Part shown: piece after piece, positions 35,171 through 43,579 of the stretch | How positions within the stretch are numbered: the first letter of the stretch is position 1 | Layout of the letters: each line of letters begins with the position of its first letter | Source of the DNA: Streptomyces pilosus | GTDB lineage: Bacteria; Actinomycetota; Actinomycetes; Streptomycetales; Streptomycetaceae | DNA: 64,000 bases | Assembly (NCBI RefSeq): GCF_014649835.1 | Contig: NZ_BMTU01000015.1 | Location: 111,813-175,812 of the forward strand | Direction of reading: 5' to 3' | Notes under the pieces: model-generated | Told to the model about the DNA's origin: nothing | Database searches by the model: none | The model's input: only the letters and a program-made list of their open reading frames with translations | Made by a program: the position numbers and the translations under genes

Positions 35171-35350
35171 GGGGGACCCCCGACGGGACGGGTGACGATC
35201 AGGCCGGGAAGCCTTCGACCGGGGCAGGTGACGATCAGTCCGGGGGACCCCCGACGGGGCAGGTGACGATCAGGCCGGGGAACCCCCGACAGGGCAGGTG
35301 GAGGTCAGGCCGGGGAACCCCCGACAGGACAGGTGACGATCAGGCCGGGG
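35171..35350. repeat. Five imperfect 35-bp tandem repeats
   Basis: The core GGTGACGATCAGGCC recurs at 35191, 35227, 35262, 35297 (variant GGTGGAGGTCAGGCC) and 35332, spaced 36, 35, 35 and 35 bp, each followed by GGGGAACCCCCGAC-like sequence. The array fills the gap between the ABC ATPase gene and the anti-sigma gene. The period is not a multiple of three, arguing against coding. GGGGAACCCCC also reads as a small inverted repeat within each unit. It may vary between strains. Confidence 0.85.
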
Positions 35351-35353
35351 CGG

Positions 35354-36208
35354 TCACACGTCGCGGCTCCGGTCGACGTCGAAGCGGTCGCGGAGCAGGA
35401 CCAGGAGTCCCGCGGCGAGCGCGGCGACCGCCGCGGACACCCCCTGTCCGGCCGCGGTGAACGGCGCGAGCGGGGCGTCCGCGTCCTCGGCCCGTGCCGT
35501 GTGCGCGACGAGCAGCAGCGCGACCCAGCCGCCGCCGACCAGGGACGGCGCGAGCACCGGGCCCAGCCGGGCGGTGAGGGCGAGGGCGGTCGCGGTGAGG
35601 GCGAGGGCGGGCAGCAGCCAGGCCAGGGCGCGCAGCCCGTAACCGGGCAGGGCGAGGGTGGCCAGCCCGTTGAGGCCGAGCGCGGCGGCGAGCACCGCGA
35701 CCGTGCGGATCATCAGCAGCCGGAAGCCGTGCAGCGGGGCGACGACGGCCATCTCGTACGTCGGGTCCGGGCCGGGCCCGTACGACAGGGCGACCCCGGC
35801 GAGCGGCAGCAGCGGGGCGAGGGCGAGGAAGAGGGTGGGCGAGCCCGCGCCGCCCCGGTCGGCGGCGACGGCCGCGGTGAGCAGGAGCACCGCGAGCACA
35901 GCGCCCAGCCAGGAGCGGCGCAGCGCGGGCGTGGCCGCCAGCAGCCGTGCGGTGTGGTCGGCGAAGCCGATCCGGACGAGCAGCGACTCCAGGAGCCCCG
36001 GCCGCGGCGCGTCGAGTTCGGCGTCGAGTCGCTCCCAGCCGGCGTCCAGGGCGACGGGGTCGAAGGCCCCGGCGAGGACGGCCCGGCAGGCGGCGCAGGC
36101 CGTGAGGTGGGTGTCGGCGGACCAGAGCGCGGGTGGCTCCAGATCGCCACGGGCGTAGGCCCGCAGGTCGTCCTCGGGGACGTGCCAGCCCGTCGTCGCG
36201 TGCGTCAT
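35354..36208 (-). CDS. Zinc-finger anti-sigma factor with multi-pass membrane domain
   Basis: A 284-residue protein. N-terminal ZAS-type zinc motif H-x3-C-x2-C (THLTACAACRAVL) at about 34-42, then a cytoplasmic linker and six or so transmembrane helices (about 100-275). It would hold the ECF sigma factor encoded just upstream at the membrane. The ATG at 36208 overlaps the sigma-factor stop by ATGA. Multi-pass anti-sigma factors usually sense envelope conditions; the signal is unknown. Confidence 0.82.
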   Translation of the reverse strand: MTHATTGWHVPEDDLRAYARGDLEPPALWSADTHLTACAACRAVLAGAFDPVALDAGWERLDAELDAPRPGLLESLLVRIGFADHTARLLAATPALRRSWLGAVLAVLLLTAAVAADRGGAGSPTLFLALAPLLPLAGVALSYGPGPDPTYEMAVVAPLHGFRLLMIRTVAVLAAALGLNGLATLALPGYGLRALAWLLPALALTATALALTARLGPVLAPSLVGGGWVALLLVAHTARAEDADAPLAPFTAAGQGVSAAVAALAAGLLVLLRDRFDVDRSRDV

Positions 36209-36756
36209 GCCAGCGCCTCCCTGAGTTGCCTGCGGGCGCGCATCGCCCGGGTCTTGACCGTGCCCGGCGGGATGCCGAGCAGGACGGCGGCCTCACGGGT
36301 GGACAGCCCGTCGACGACCGTCGCCTGGAGCACCGCGCGCAGTTCCGGCGAGAGCCGGACCAGGGCGCCGGCGAGGTCGCCGTGCTCCACCCCCGCGAGC
36401 ACCCGCTCCTCCGCCGACGCCTCGTCCCGGTGCCGCAGCCGCGCCAGCGCCTGCCGCAGCCGGCCGCGCGCGCCGGCTCCGCGCAGGGCGTCGACCAGCC
36501 GGCGCGAGGCGATCCGCCACAGCCATCCGGCGGCGTCCGCGCCGGCCGTCTCCTCCCGGTAGCGGGCCGTGCCGCGCCACACCGCGAGGAAGGTCTCCTG
36601 CACGACGTCGTCGACGATGCCCGCGTCGGCGCACCGGCCGCGCATCCGGGCGGTCAGCCACGGCGCGTACCGCCGGTACAGCTCCTCGAAGGCGCGCCGG
36701 TCGCCGTTCGCCGCCACGGCGTGCAGCAGCTCCCCGTCGCTTCTCGTTCCGCTCAC
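36205..36756 (-). CDS. ECF sigma factor
   Basis: A 183-residue extracytoplasmic-function sigma factor. Region 2 (about 15-90): AFEELYRRYAPWLTARMRG and DDVVQETFLAVWRG. Region 4 (about 125-180): LSPELRAVLQATVVDGLSTR and GIPPGTVKTRAMRARRQL. GTG start with GAGGAG just upstream. It is coupled to a membrane anti-sigma factor and probably transcribes the operon including the downstream ABC exporter. Confidence 0.92.
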   Translation of the reverse strand: MSGTRSDGELLHAVAANGDRRAFEELYRRYAPWLTARMRGRCADAGIVDDVVQETFLAVWRGTARYREETAGADAAGWLWRIASRRLVDALRGAGARGRLRQALARLRHRDEASAEERVLAGVEHGDLAGALVRLSPELRAVLQATVVDGLSTREAAVLLGIPPGTVKTRAMRARRQLREALA

Positions 36757-36834
36757 GTCTCCTCATCGGTCCGGCCCCGCCGATCGGTTCACGCCGGGCC
36801 CGGGGACTTCGCTTGACTTTCCGGCCACCCCTGC

Positions 36835-36870
36835 ACCACCCTTTCACTACTCAATTAGTGAAAGGGTGGT
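36835..36870. promoter_or_regulatory. Perfect 15-6-15 inverted repeat, operator of the YtrA-type regulator
   Basis: ACCACCCTTTCACTA (36835-36849) and TAGTGAAAGGGTGGT (36856-36870) pair perfectly across CTCAAT. The repeat ends 6 nt before the GTG of the GntR/YtrA gene. Its ACTA-N6-TAGT core fits operators of the YtrA subfamily, so autoregulation of the regulator-ABC operon is likely. A TTGACT at 36813-36818 may be the -35. Confidence 0.75.
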
Positions 36871-36876
36871 TGTCGG

Positions 36877-37302
36877 GTGATCGACTACCGCATCGACCGG
36901 CACACCGGTGTGGCCACCTACGTCCAGATCGTGCAGCAGACCAAACAGGCCCTGCGCCTGGGCCTGCTGAAGCCGGGCGACAAGCTGCCCACGGCCCGCG
37001 AAGTCGTCGAAGCCACCGCCGTCAACCCCAACACCGTGCTGAAGGCCTACCGCGAACTGGAGCGCGAGGGGCTGGTCGAGGCCCGGCGCGGCCTCGGCAC
37101 CTTCGTACGGCGCTCCCTGGGCGCCGCCCCCGCCGACTCCCCACTCCGCGCGGAACTGGAGGAGTGGGCCTCCCAGGCCCGCGAGGCCGGGCTGGAGCGG
37201 GAGGACGTGGCCGCGCTCTTCACCGCCGTACTCGACACGCACTACCCGGCGCACACGCCGGACCCCGCACCCGCGAAGACCTCTGAGGGAGACCCTTCAT
37301 GA
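36877..37302 (+). CDS. GntR-family regulator, YtrA subfamily
   Basis: A 141-residue short GntR protein: winged helix at about 10-75 (GDKLPTAREVVEATAVNPNT; VLKAYRELEREGLVEARRG) and a short helical C-terminus without a large effector domain, the YtrA layout. It precedes and overlaps (ATGA) an ABC transporter gene, the usual YtrA context in which the regulator represses its own exporter operon. The GTG at 36877 lies 6 nt after the large palindrome; GGTGG may serve as ribosome site. Confidence 0.88.
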   Translation: MIDYRIDRHTGVATYVQIVQQTKQALRLGLLKPGDKLPTAREVVEATAVNPNTVLKAYRELEREGLVEARRGLGTFVRRSLGAAPADSPLRAELEEWASQAREAGLEREDVAALFTAVLDTHYPAHTPDPAPAKTSEGDPS

Positions 37303-38189
37303 CCGTCCCGGCCATCGAGGCGGACGCGCTCGGCAAGCGCTTCGGCCGACGCGCCGCCTGGGCGCTGCGCGACTGTTCCTTCCGGCTGCCCGCGGGCCGC
37401 GTCTGCGCCGTCGTCGGCCCCAACGGCGCGGGCAAGTCCACGCTGCTCGCCCTCGCCGCCGGGCTGCTCGCCCCCACCGAGGGCACCGTCACCGTCCTCG
37501 GCACGGACCCGGCGACGGCCCGCCCCCGGGTCGGCTTCGTCGACCAGGGCAAGCCGCTGTACCCGCAGCTCGGCGTCGCCGAGACGCTGCGCATGGGCGC
37601 CGACCTCAACCCGGGCCGCTGGGACGCGGACACCGCCGACCGGGTCGTGGCCGGCGGCGACCTGGACCCGCGGGCACGGATCCGCTCGCTCTCCGGCGGC
37701 CAGCGCACCCGGGTCGCCCTCGCCCTGGCCCTGGGCAAACGGCCCGAACTGCTGCTCCTCGACGAGCCGATGGCCGACCTCGACCCCCTCGCCCGTCACG
37801 AACTGATGGGCGTCCTGATGGGGCAGGCCGCCGAGCACGGCACGACGATCGTGATGTCCTCGCACGTCGTCGCCGAGCTGGAGGACTCCTGCGACCACCT
37901 GCTGCTGATCGGCGGCGGCCGGGTCCGTCTCGCCGGTGAGATCGACGACCTGCTGGCCGCCCACACCCGGGTGTCCGCCCCGGCGGAGACCGACCTGGCC
38001 CCGCACGCGGTCGTGGAGGCCCGCACCACCGGCCGCCGGCTCAGCGCCCTGCTCCGCCCGTCCGGACCGCTGCCCGGCGACTGGCGCACCGGGACGCCGT
38101 CCCTGGAGGAACTCGTCCTGTCCTACCTGCGCAACCCCGGCGCCCTCGCCCCCGCCCCGGCGCCCGACACCACGGAGACCGCCGCGTGA
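37299..38189 (+). CDS. ABC transporter ATP-binding protein
   Basis: A 296-residue ATPase. Walker A GPNGAGKST, Q-loop-like FVDQGKPLY, signature LSGGQRTRV, Walker B LLLLDEPM, H-loop VMSSHVV. The C-terminal region (about 225-296) is an ABC-2-type extension. It is coupled by ATGA to the upstream YtrA-type regulator and by GTGA to the permease. Such sets often export cell-wall-active peptides or respond to them; substrate unknown. Confidence 0.9.
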   Translation: MTVPAIEADALGKRFGRRAAWALRDCSFRLPAGRVCAVVGPNGAGKSTLLALAAGLLAPTEGTVTVLGTDPATARPRVGFVDQGKPLYPQLGVAETLRMGADLNPGRWDADTADRVVAGGDLDPRARIRSLSGGQRTRVALALALGKRPELLLLDEPMADLDPLARHELMGVLMGQAAEHGTTIVMSSHVVAELEDSCDHLLLIGGGRVRLAGEIDDLLAAHTRVSAPAETDLAPHAVVEARTTGRRLSALLRPSGPLPGDWRTGTPSLEELVLSYLRNPGALAPAPAPDTTETAA

Positions 38190-39184
38190 ACACCACCCTG
38201 ACCACCGTCCCGGCCACGACCACCCCCGCCGGCCCCGCCCACGCGCCCCGCCAGCTGCGCTGGCTCCTCCGGCTGCACCGCCCTGCCCTCCTCGCCGGCG
38301 CGGCGCTCGTACTGCTGACCGGTGCGGGGCTGCTGTGGCTCGGCGGTCCGCTCGCCGACGCCTCGGCGGCGGCCTGGAAGCGGTACAACGCCTGCGCCTT
38401 CGACGAGCGCTGCTCGTACGACCAGGACGCCGTCATCCGCTACAAGGACGTGTACAACTACACGACCTACGCCGTGCTCGCCGTGCCGTTCCTGATCGCC
38501 GCGTGGGCCGGCGGCTCGCTCACCGGCCGTGAGATGGAATCCGGCACGGCCCGCCTCGCCTGGACGCAGGGCGTCTCCCCGGCCCGCTGGCTCGCCTCCC
38601 GGCTCGCCTTCCCCACCCTGGCGGCCCTCGCGGCGACCGGTCTGCTCACCCTGCTGCACCGCCTGGCCTGGACCGGGAGCGAGGACCGGATCGACACCGC
38701 CCTCGTCTGGGACCACTACCCCACCTTCTACGCCAACGGCACGGTCCCCGTGGCCCTCGCCCTGGCCGGACTGGCCATCGGCGTCCTCGCGGGACTGGTG
38801 CTGCGCCGCGCCGTCGCCGCGCTCGCCGTGGCCACGGCCGCGCTCGGGGCGCTCTGGGCGGCCGTCCACACCGCCCTCCCGCACCTGTGGCCCGCGGTCA
38901 CCAGGGTGACCGGCCTGCGGGAGGGCCCGCGCGGGGAGGGCATCTGGGCCGGGCAGGGCGTGCTGACCGCCGACGGCGACCGGCTGGACGCTCCCTGCCT
39001 CACCAGCATGCTGCCCGGATGCGAGACGACGCTGTCCGACATGGGCGCCGTCAGCTTCTACCGCGACATCCACCCCGCCGCGCACTACTGGCCGCTCCAG
39101 CTCGTCGCCTCCGGCATCATCCTCGCCGTGGCCGCCCTCCTGGTCCTCGCGGCCTTCCGCCTCCTGCGCCACCGCACCCCCTGA
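38186..39184 (+). CDS. ABC transporter permease (ABC-2 type)
   Basis: A 332-residue permease with six hydrophobic segments: about 33-52, 99-118, 145-163, 187-205, 210-229 and 305-325. A large extracellular loop between the first two (ADASAAAWKRYNACAFDERC) and one before the last contain cysteine pairs. The GTG at 38186 overlaps the ATPase stop. It completes the YtrA-regulated exporter and is followed by a hairpin at 39204-39237. Confidence 0.82.
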   Translation: MNTTLTTVPATTTPAGPAHAPRQLRWLLRLHRPALLAGAALVLLTGAGLLWLGGPLADASAAAWKRYNACAFDERCSYDQDAVIRYKDVYNYTTYAVLAVPFLIAAWAGGSLTGREMESGTARLAWTQGVSPARWLASRLAFPTLAALAATGLLTLLHRLAWTGSEDRIDTALVWDHYPTFYANGTVPVALALAGLAIGVLAGLVLRRAVAALAVATAALGALWAAVHTALPHLWPAVTRVTGLREGPRGEGIWAGQGVLTADGDRLDAPCLTSMLPGCETTLSDMGAVSFYRDIHPAAHYWPLQLVASGIILAVAALLVLAAFRLLRHRTP

Positions 39185-39203
39185 CCTTCCCTCCACCACG
39201 GCC

Positions 39204-39237
39204 GCGGCCCCCACCCGCCCCACGGGTCGGGGGCCGC
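39204..39237 (+). terminator. Hairpin after the YtrA-ABC operon
   Basis: GCGGCCCCCACCCG (39204-39217) pairs with CGGGTCGGGGGCCGC (39223-39237) with one bulged base and a 5-nt loop, 20 nt after the permease stop. No T-run. Confidence 0.7.
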
Positions 39238-39506
39238 CCTCACGCCCCTGCCGGGAATCACCTCACCGGCACCCACCGGCACCCCACCACACCCCCGCGA
39301 GCCGCCGCCCGGCATCCCGCACGTCATGTCTCCGTAACCGCTGATTCAGACAGGCTTGCGACGCTCGGCCAATGCATCCCGCCGTGCCAGAGCCTGCACC
39401 GCCCCGACGGGTGAACGGGGGGAACGGGGACGCCTCAGGGCCACCGCCGATCCCACCCGCGCATTCCGACGCGCCCGTGACGCCCCCGGCGCGGAAGAAT
39501 GGGGGC
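39238..39506. other. Upstream region of ppk
   Basis: 269 nt without a gene I can support. In-frame extension of ppk to 39372 is open but has Pro/Arg-rich composition unlike the protein. GTCATGTCTCC followed by GTAACCGCTGA (39326-39347) shows weak 11-nt periodicity that could be a degenerate PHO box; I do not call it. Confidence 0.4.
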
Positions 39507-41738
39507 ATGAGCCAGCCCAACGCCCAGGCACAGGTACAGCACCCGCAGCCCTCCGTGGGCTCCATAGCCGCCCACCGCCCGCACACCGTGGCCGGAGTGG
39601 TCTCCGACCTGGAACCCGACATCGACGCGGACCTCGACGGTTACGAGGAGGCGCAGACCGACGGCGCCCCGCTCCCCCAGGGCCGCTTCCTCGACCGGGA
39701 ACGCAGCTGGCTCGCCTTCAACGAGCGCGTGCTGGAACTGGCCGAGGACCCCGCCACCCCGCTCCTGGAGCGGGCGAACTTCCTCGCGATCTTCGCCAGC
39801 AACCTGGACGAGTTCTTCATGGTGCGCGTGGCCGGCCTGAAGCGCCGCATCGCCACCGGGGTCGCCACCCGCTCCGCCTCCGGCCTCCAGCCGCGCGAGG
39901 TGCTGGAGATGATCTGGGCCCGCTCCCGCGAGCTGATGGCCCGGCACGCCGCCTGCTACCACGAGGACGTCGCCCCCGCACTCGCGGAGGAGGGCATCCA
40001 CCTGGTCCGCTGGAACGAGCTGACGGAGAAGGAGCAGGCCCGGCTGTTCACGCTGTTCCGGCACCAGATCTTCCCCGTCCTCACCCCCCTCGCGGTCGAC
40101 CCGGCGCACCCCTTCCCGTACATCTCCGGCCTGTCGCTGAACCTGGCCGTCGTGGTGCGCAACCCGGTCACCGGCCACCGGCACTTCGCCCGGGTGAAGG
40201 TGCCGCCGCTGCTGTCCCGCTTCCTGGAGAGCTCCCCCGGCCGCTACGTACCCATCGAGGACGTGATCGCGGCCCACCTGGAGGAGCTGTTCCCGGGCAT
40301 GGAGGTGCTCCAGCACCACGCCTTCCGGCTCACCCGCAACGAGGACCTCGAAGTGGAGGAGGACGACGCGGAGAACCTGCTCCAGGCGCTGGAGAAGGAG
40401 CTCATGCGGCGCCGCTTCGGGCCGCCGGTGCGGCTGGAGGTGGAGGAGTCCATCGACCGCGAGGTGCTGGACCTGCTGGTGCGCGAGCTGAAGGTCGGCG
40501 AGGCGGAGGTGTACCCGCTGCCCGGCCCGCTCGACCTCACCGGGCTGTTCCGCATCCACAGCCTGGACCGGCCCGAGCTGAAGTACCCGAAGTTCGTCGC
40601 GGGCACCCACCGCGACCTGGCGGAGGTGGAGTCGGCGTCCCCGCCGGACATCTTCGCGGCGCTGCGCAGCCGGGACGTGCTGCTGCACCACCCGTACGAC
40701 TCCTTCTCCACCTCCGTGCAGGCGTTCCTGGAGCAGGCGGCCGCCGACCCGGACGTGCTCGCCATCAAGCAGACCCTGTACCGCACGTCCGGCGACTCCC
40801 CGATAGTCGACGCGCTCATCGACGCCGCCGAGTCCGGCAAGCAGGTCCTCGTCCTGGTCGAGATCAAGGCCCGCTTCGACGAGCACGCCAACATCAAGTG
40901 GGCGCGCAAGCTGGAGGAGTCGGGCTGCCACGTCGTCTACGGCCTGGTCGGTCTGAAGACCCACTGCAAGCTGTCCCTGGTGGTCCGCCAGGAGGGCGAG
41001 ACGCTGCGCCGCTACAGCCACGTCGGCACCGGCAACTACCACCCGAAGACCGCCCGGCTGTACGAGGACCTCGGTGTGCTCACCGCCGACCCGCAGGTCG
41101 GCGCGGACCTCTCCGACCTGTTCAACCGCCTCTCCGGCTACTCCCGCCGCGAGACCTACCGGCGCCTCCTCGTCGCCCCCAAGTCCCTGCGGGACGGGCT
41201 GGTCTCACGGATCGACAAGGAGGCGCAGCACCACCGTGCCGGGCGGCCCGCGTACGTGCGCATCAAGGTCAACTCGATGGTCGACGAGGCCGTCATCGAC
41301 GCCTGCTACCGGGCGTCGCAGGCGGGCGTGCCGGTCGACATCTGGGTGCGCGGCATCTGTGCGATCCGGCCGGGCGTGGGAGGGCTGTCGGAGAACGTGC
41401 GGGTCCGGTCCGTCCTCGGCCGCTTCCTCGAGCACTCCCGCGTCTTCGCCTTCGGCAACGGCGGGGAGCCCGAGGTGTGGATAGGCAGCGCGGACATGAT
41501 GCACCGCAACCTCGACCGCCGGATAGAGGCGCTGGTCCGGGTCACCGACCCCGCCCACCGGGCCGCGCTGAACCGGCTGCTGGAGACCGGCATGTCCGAC
41601 ACCACGGCGTCCTGGCACCTCGGCCCGGACGGCGAGTGGACCCGGCACGCGACGGACGCGGAGGGCCAGCCCCTGCGCAACGTCCAGGAGATGCTCATAG
41701 ACGCCCGGAGGCGCCGGCGTGGCACAGCGACACCCTGA
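39507..41738 (+). CDS. ppk: Polyphosphate kinase
   Basis: A 743-residue PPK1. It reversibly polymerises the gamma phosphate of ATP into polyphosphate. Domain order: N-terminal helical domain with RERSWLAFNERVLELAED, head domain, and two phospholipase-D-like catalytic domains. H486 in VGLKTHCKLS is the autophosphorylated histidine; TGNYHPKTARLYEDL and IGSADMMHRNLDRRIE are further signatures. The first 55 residues are a variable extension. The ATG at 39507 is used because the longer frame has no support. It overlaps the CHAD gene by 20 nt. Confidence 0.95.
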   Translation: MSQPNAQAQVQHPQPSVGSIAAHRPHTVAGVVSDLEPDIDADLDGYEEAQTDGAPLPQGRFLDRERSWLAFNERVLELAEDPATPLLERANFLAIFASNLDEFFMVRVAGLKRRIATGVATRSASGLQPREVLEMIWARSRELMARHAACYHEDVAPALAEEGIHLVRWNELTEKEQARLFTLFRHQIFPVLTPLAVDPAHPFPYISGLSLNLAVVVRNPVTGHRHFARVKVPPLLSRFLESSPGRYVPIEDVIAAHLEELFPGMEVLQHHAFRLTRNEDLEVEEDDAENLLQALEKELMRRRFGPPVRLEVEESIDREVLDLLVRELKVGEAEVYPLPGPLDLTGLFRIHSLDRPELKYPKFVAGTHRDLAEVESASPPDIFAALRSRDVLLHHPYDSFSTSVQAFLEQAAADPDVLAIKQTLYRTSGDSPIVDALIDAAESGKQVLVLVEIKARFDEHANIKWARKLEESGCHVVYGLVGLKTHCKLSLVVRQEGETLRRYSHVGTGNYHPKTARLYEDLGVLTADPQVGADLSDLFNRLSGYSRRETYRRLLVAPKSLRDGLVSRIDKEAQHHRAGRPAYVRIKVNSMVDEAVIDACYRASQAGVPVDIWVRGICAIRPGVGGLSENVRVRSVLGRFLEHSRVFAFGNGGEPEVWIGSADMMHRNLDRRIEALVRVTDPAHRAALNRLLETGMSDTTASWHLGPDGEWTRHATDAEGQPLRNVQEMLIDARRRRRGTATP

Positions 41739-42909
41739 TCCGACGGCCGGTCCCGTCCCGGCGGACGCCCTGGCCGGCTATCTGCGGGACCGGGCGACCG
41801 AGTTCCTGCGCGCGCTGCGTCTGCACCGGGAGACCGGTGCGGGCGCGGCCGCGTCGGAGGACTCCGTCGAGGCGGCCCGCGCGCTGCGCCGCGCGGCCCG
41901 CCGCATCAGCGCCGGTCTCCACACCTTCCAGCCGGTCCTGGACCCCGGCTGGGCGGAGGCGCTGCGCCCCGAACTGGCCTGGGTGTCCGGCACGCTGGCC
42001 CAGGAACACGCGTGCACCGCCCGCCTGAACCAGCTCCTCCTGGCGCTGCACCGCCTGTCGGGAGCGGCCCCGTTCCCGGCGCCCGCCCGGGCGACGGCCA
42101 CCCGCTCCCCGGCCGCCTGCGGCCCGCCGTCCGACGGGAGGCACCGGGCGGTGGACGGGACGACCGCCCCGGCGCGGCGCGCCGCGACCGTCACCGCGAC
42201 CGTGACCACCACCGTCCCGGAGCCGGCTCCCGCCACCGCCCCCGCCGCCGCGTCCGACCGGGCCGTCGTACGGGCCGTGCCCGCCCCGGACCGGGGGAAC
42301 CTCACCGTCGGTGCCGCCAAGGCCGGTGCCCTGCTGGACCGGCAGCTGACGCTGGCCCGGACCCGGGCGCACTCCACCGCGCTCCAGGCGCTCGGTTCCT
42401 CCCGGTTCCACGCGATCGCCGACAAGGTCGCCTTACTCGCCAGCGAGGTGCCGCTGTCCCCCGCCGCGGACGGCGCCGACCTGCGCCCGATGGCCGACGC
42501 CGCGCACGAGCGGCTGACCGACGCCGTCACCGCGCTGCCCCTGCTCACCGCGGGCAGCCCGTACAACGCGGAGGCTCTGATCCACGGCCTCTCCCCCGAC
42601 CCCTCCCCGCACCCGCAGGACGCCGCCTGGCACCAGGTGCGGCTCCTGCTGCGGCTGCACCGCTACGCGCGCGAGGTGCTGCGCACCGCCGCCCACCCGT
42701 GTCTGCTCACCGCCGGTGAGGCGCTCGACCGGCACCGCGACGCCTCCGAGGCGGCCGCCGCCGCGGCGCAGGCGGCCCGCACCCCCCGCATCGCCCCCGC
42801 CACCGCGTACGCGCTGGGCGTCCTGCACGCCGACCAGCGGCATGAAGTGGAGGCCGCGCGGTACGCGTTCCAGCGCGCCTGGCAGAAGGAAGCCCTCGGC
42901 ACGTCCTAG
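41719..42909 (+). CDS. CHAD-domain protein with an in-frame TTA codon
   Basis: A 396-residue helical protein with CHAD-type His/Lys/Arg-rich helices (EAARALRRAARRISAGLHTF; QEHACTARLNQLLLALHRL), interrupted by an Ala/Pro/Thr-rich low-complexity stretch at about 115-185. CHAD domains bind polyphosphate, matching the overlapping ppk gene upstream. GGAGG lies 7 nt before the GTG at 41719. Codon 239 (42433-42435) is TTA, the rare leucine codon read only by the bldA tRNA, so translation may be developmentally gated. Confidence 0.88.
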   Translation: MAQRHPDPTAGPVPADALAGYLRDRATEFLRALRLHRETGAGAAASEDSVEAARALRRAARRISAGLHTFQPVLDPGWAEALRPELAWVSGTLAQEHACTARLNQLLLALHRLSGAAPFPAPARATATRSPAACGPPSDGRHRAVDGTTAPARRAATVTATVTTTVPEPAPATAPAAASDRAVVRAVPAPDRGNLTVGAAKAGALLDRQLTLARTRAHSTALQALGSSRFHAIADKVALLASEVPLSPAADGADLRPMADAAHERLTDAVTALPLLTAGSPYNAEALIHGLSPDPSPHPQDAAWHQVRLLLRLHRYAREVLRTAAHPCLLTAGEALDRHRDASEAAAAAAQAARTPRIAPATAYALGVLHADQRHEVEAARYAFQRAWQKEALGTS

Positions 42910-42920
42910 GGAGGCACCCG

Positions 42921-43355
42921 GTGGGCACCCCCGGCAAGCACCGCACCCTCACCGTCCACGCCGCCGGCTGCGTCCTGTGGCGCCGCTCGCCCGTGACCGG
43001 CGACCTGGAACTGTGCCTCGTCCACCGGCCCAAGTACGACGACTGGTCCTGGCCCAAGGGCAAGCTCAAGCGCGGCGAGGACCCGCTGGCCGGCGCCCTG
43101 CGCGAGGTCGCCGAGGAGACGGGACACACCGCCGTGCCGTCCGCCGAGCTGCCCACCGCGCACTACCTCGCCGCCGGCCGCCCCAAGCAGGTCCGCTACT
43201 GGGCGGCCGAGGCCGTCTCCGGCGCCCTCACTCCGAACGACGAGGTCGACCGCCTGCTCTGGCTCCCGCCGGACGCCGCCCGCGCCCGCCTCACCCGCCC
43301 GGGTGACGCCGGCCTCGTGGACGCCCTCCTCGCCACGCTCCGCCCGGGAGACTGA
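42921..43355 (+). CDS. Nudix hydrolase (MutT/MutT1-like)
   Basis: A 144-residue single Nudix domain. The Nudix box G-x5-E-x7-REVAEETG is complete (GKLKRGEDPLAGALREVAEE then TG) at about residues 48-69. WSWPKGKLK before the box resembles the N-terminal domain of mycobacterial MutT1; the histidine-phosphatase half of MutT1 is absent. GGGAGG is 5 nt before the GTG. It follows the CHAD gene by 11 nt, forming a ppk-CHAD-nudix operon of nucleotide/polyphosphate metabolism. Confidence 0.9.
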   Translation: MGTPGKHRTLTVHAAGCVLWRRSPVTGDLELCLVHRPKYDDWSWPKGKLKRGEDPLAGALREVAEETGHTAVPSAELPTAHYLAAGRPKQVRYWAAEAVSGALTPNDEVDRLLWLPPDAARARLTRPGDAGLVDALLATLRPGD

Positions 43356-43422
43356 CCGTCCGGGATATCACCCCGTGTCCTCGACGTGAGCGTTCCGTGA
43401 CCTCACCGCACCGTCCTCAGGG

Positions 43423-43466
43423 GTTCACCCCTCGTTCATTTACGGCCATCGGCGGCTTCACCTGTT
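43423..43466 (+). promoter_or_regulatory. PHO box of the pst operon
   Basis: GTTCACCCCTC (43423-43433) and GTTCATTTACG (43434-43444) are two adjacent 11-nt direct repeat units matching the Streptomyces PhoP consensus (GTTCACC). A degenerate unit and CTTCACCTGTT (43456-43466) follow in the same 11-nt phase. TAATTT at 43472-43477 is a probable -10. PhoP activation of pstS under phosphate limitation is established in Streptomyces. Confidence 0.85.
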
Positions 43467-43579
43467 CTGCCTAATTTCGGCCTTACCGGATGCGGATCGC
43501 CCGAGGAGCACGGAGGCGACCACATCACCCGCTTCGCACGCCGCCGAATTCAGGACGGCGGCCACTGGAAGGAACTCAA

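Noticed and set aside
35113..35460. Open frame across the 35-bp tandem repeats, and the idea of a CRISPR array
   Set aside because: Repeat period is not a multiple of three and the frame runs into the anti-sigma gene antisense; units are contiguous with no unique spacers, so it is not CRISPR.
39320..39350. PHO box upstream of ppk
   Set aside because: GTCATGTCTCC and GTAACCGCTGA are in an 11-nt phase but match the consensus poorly.
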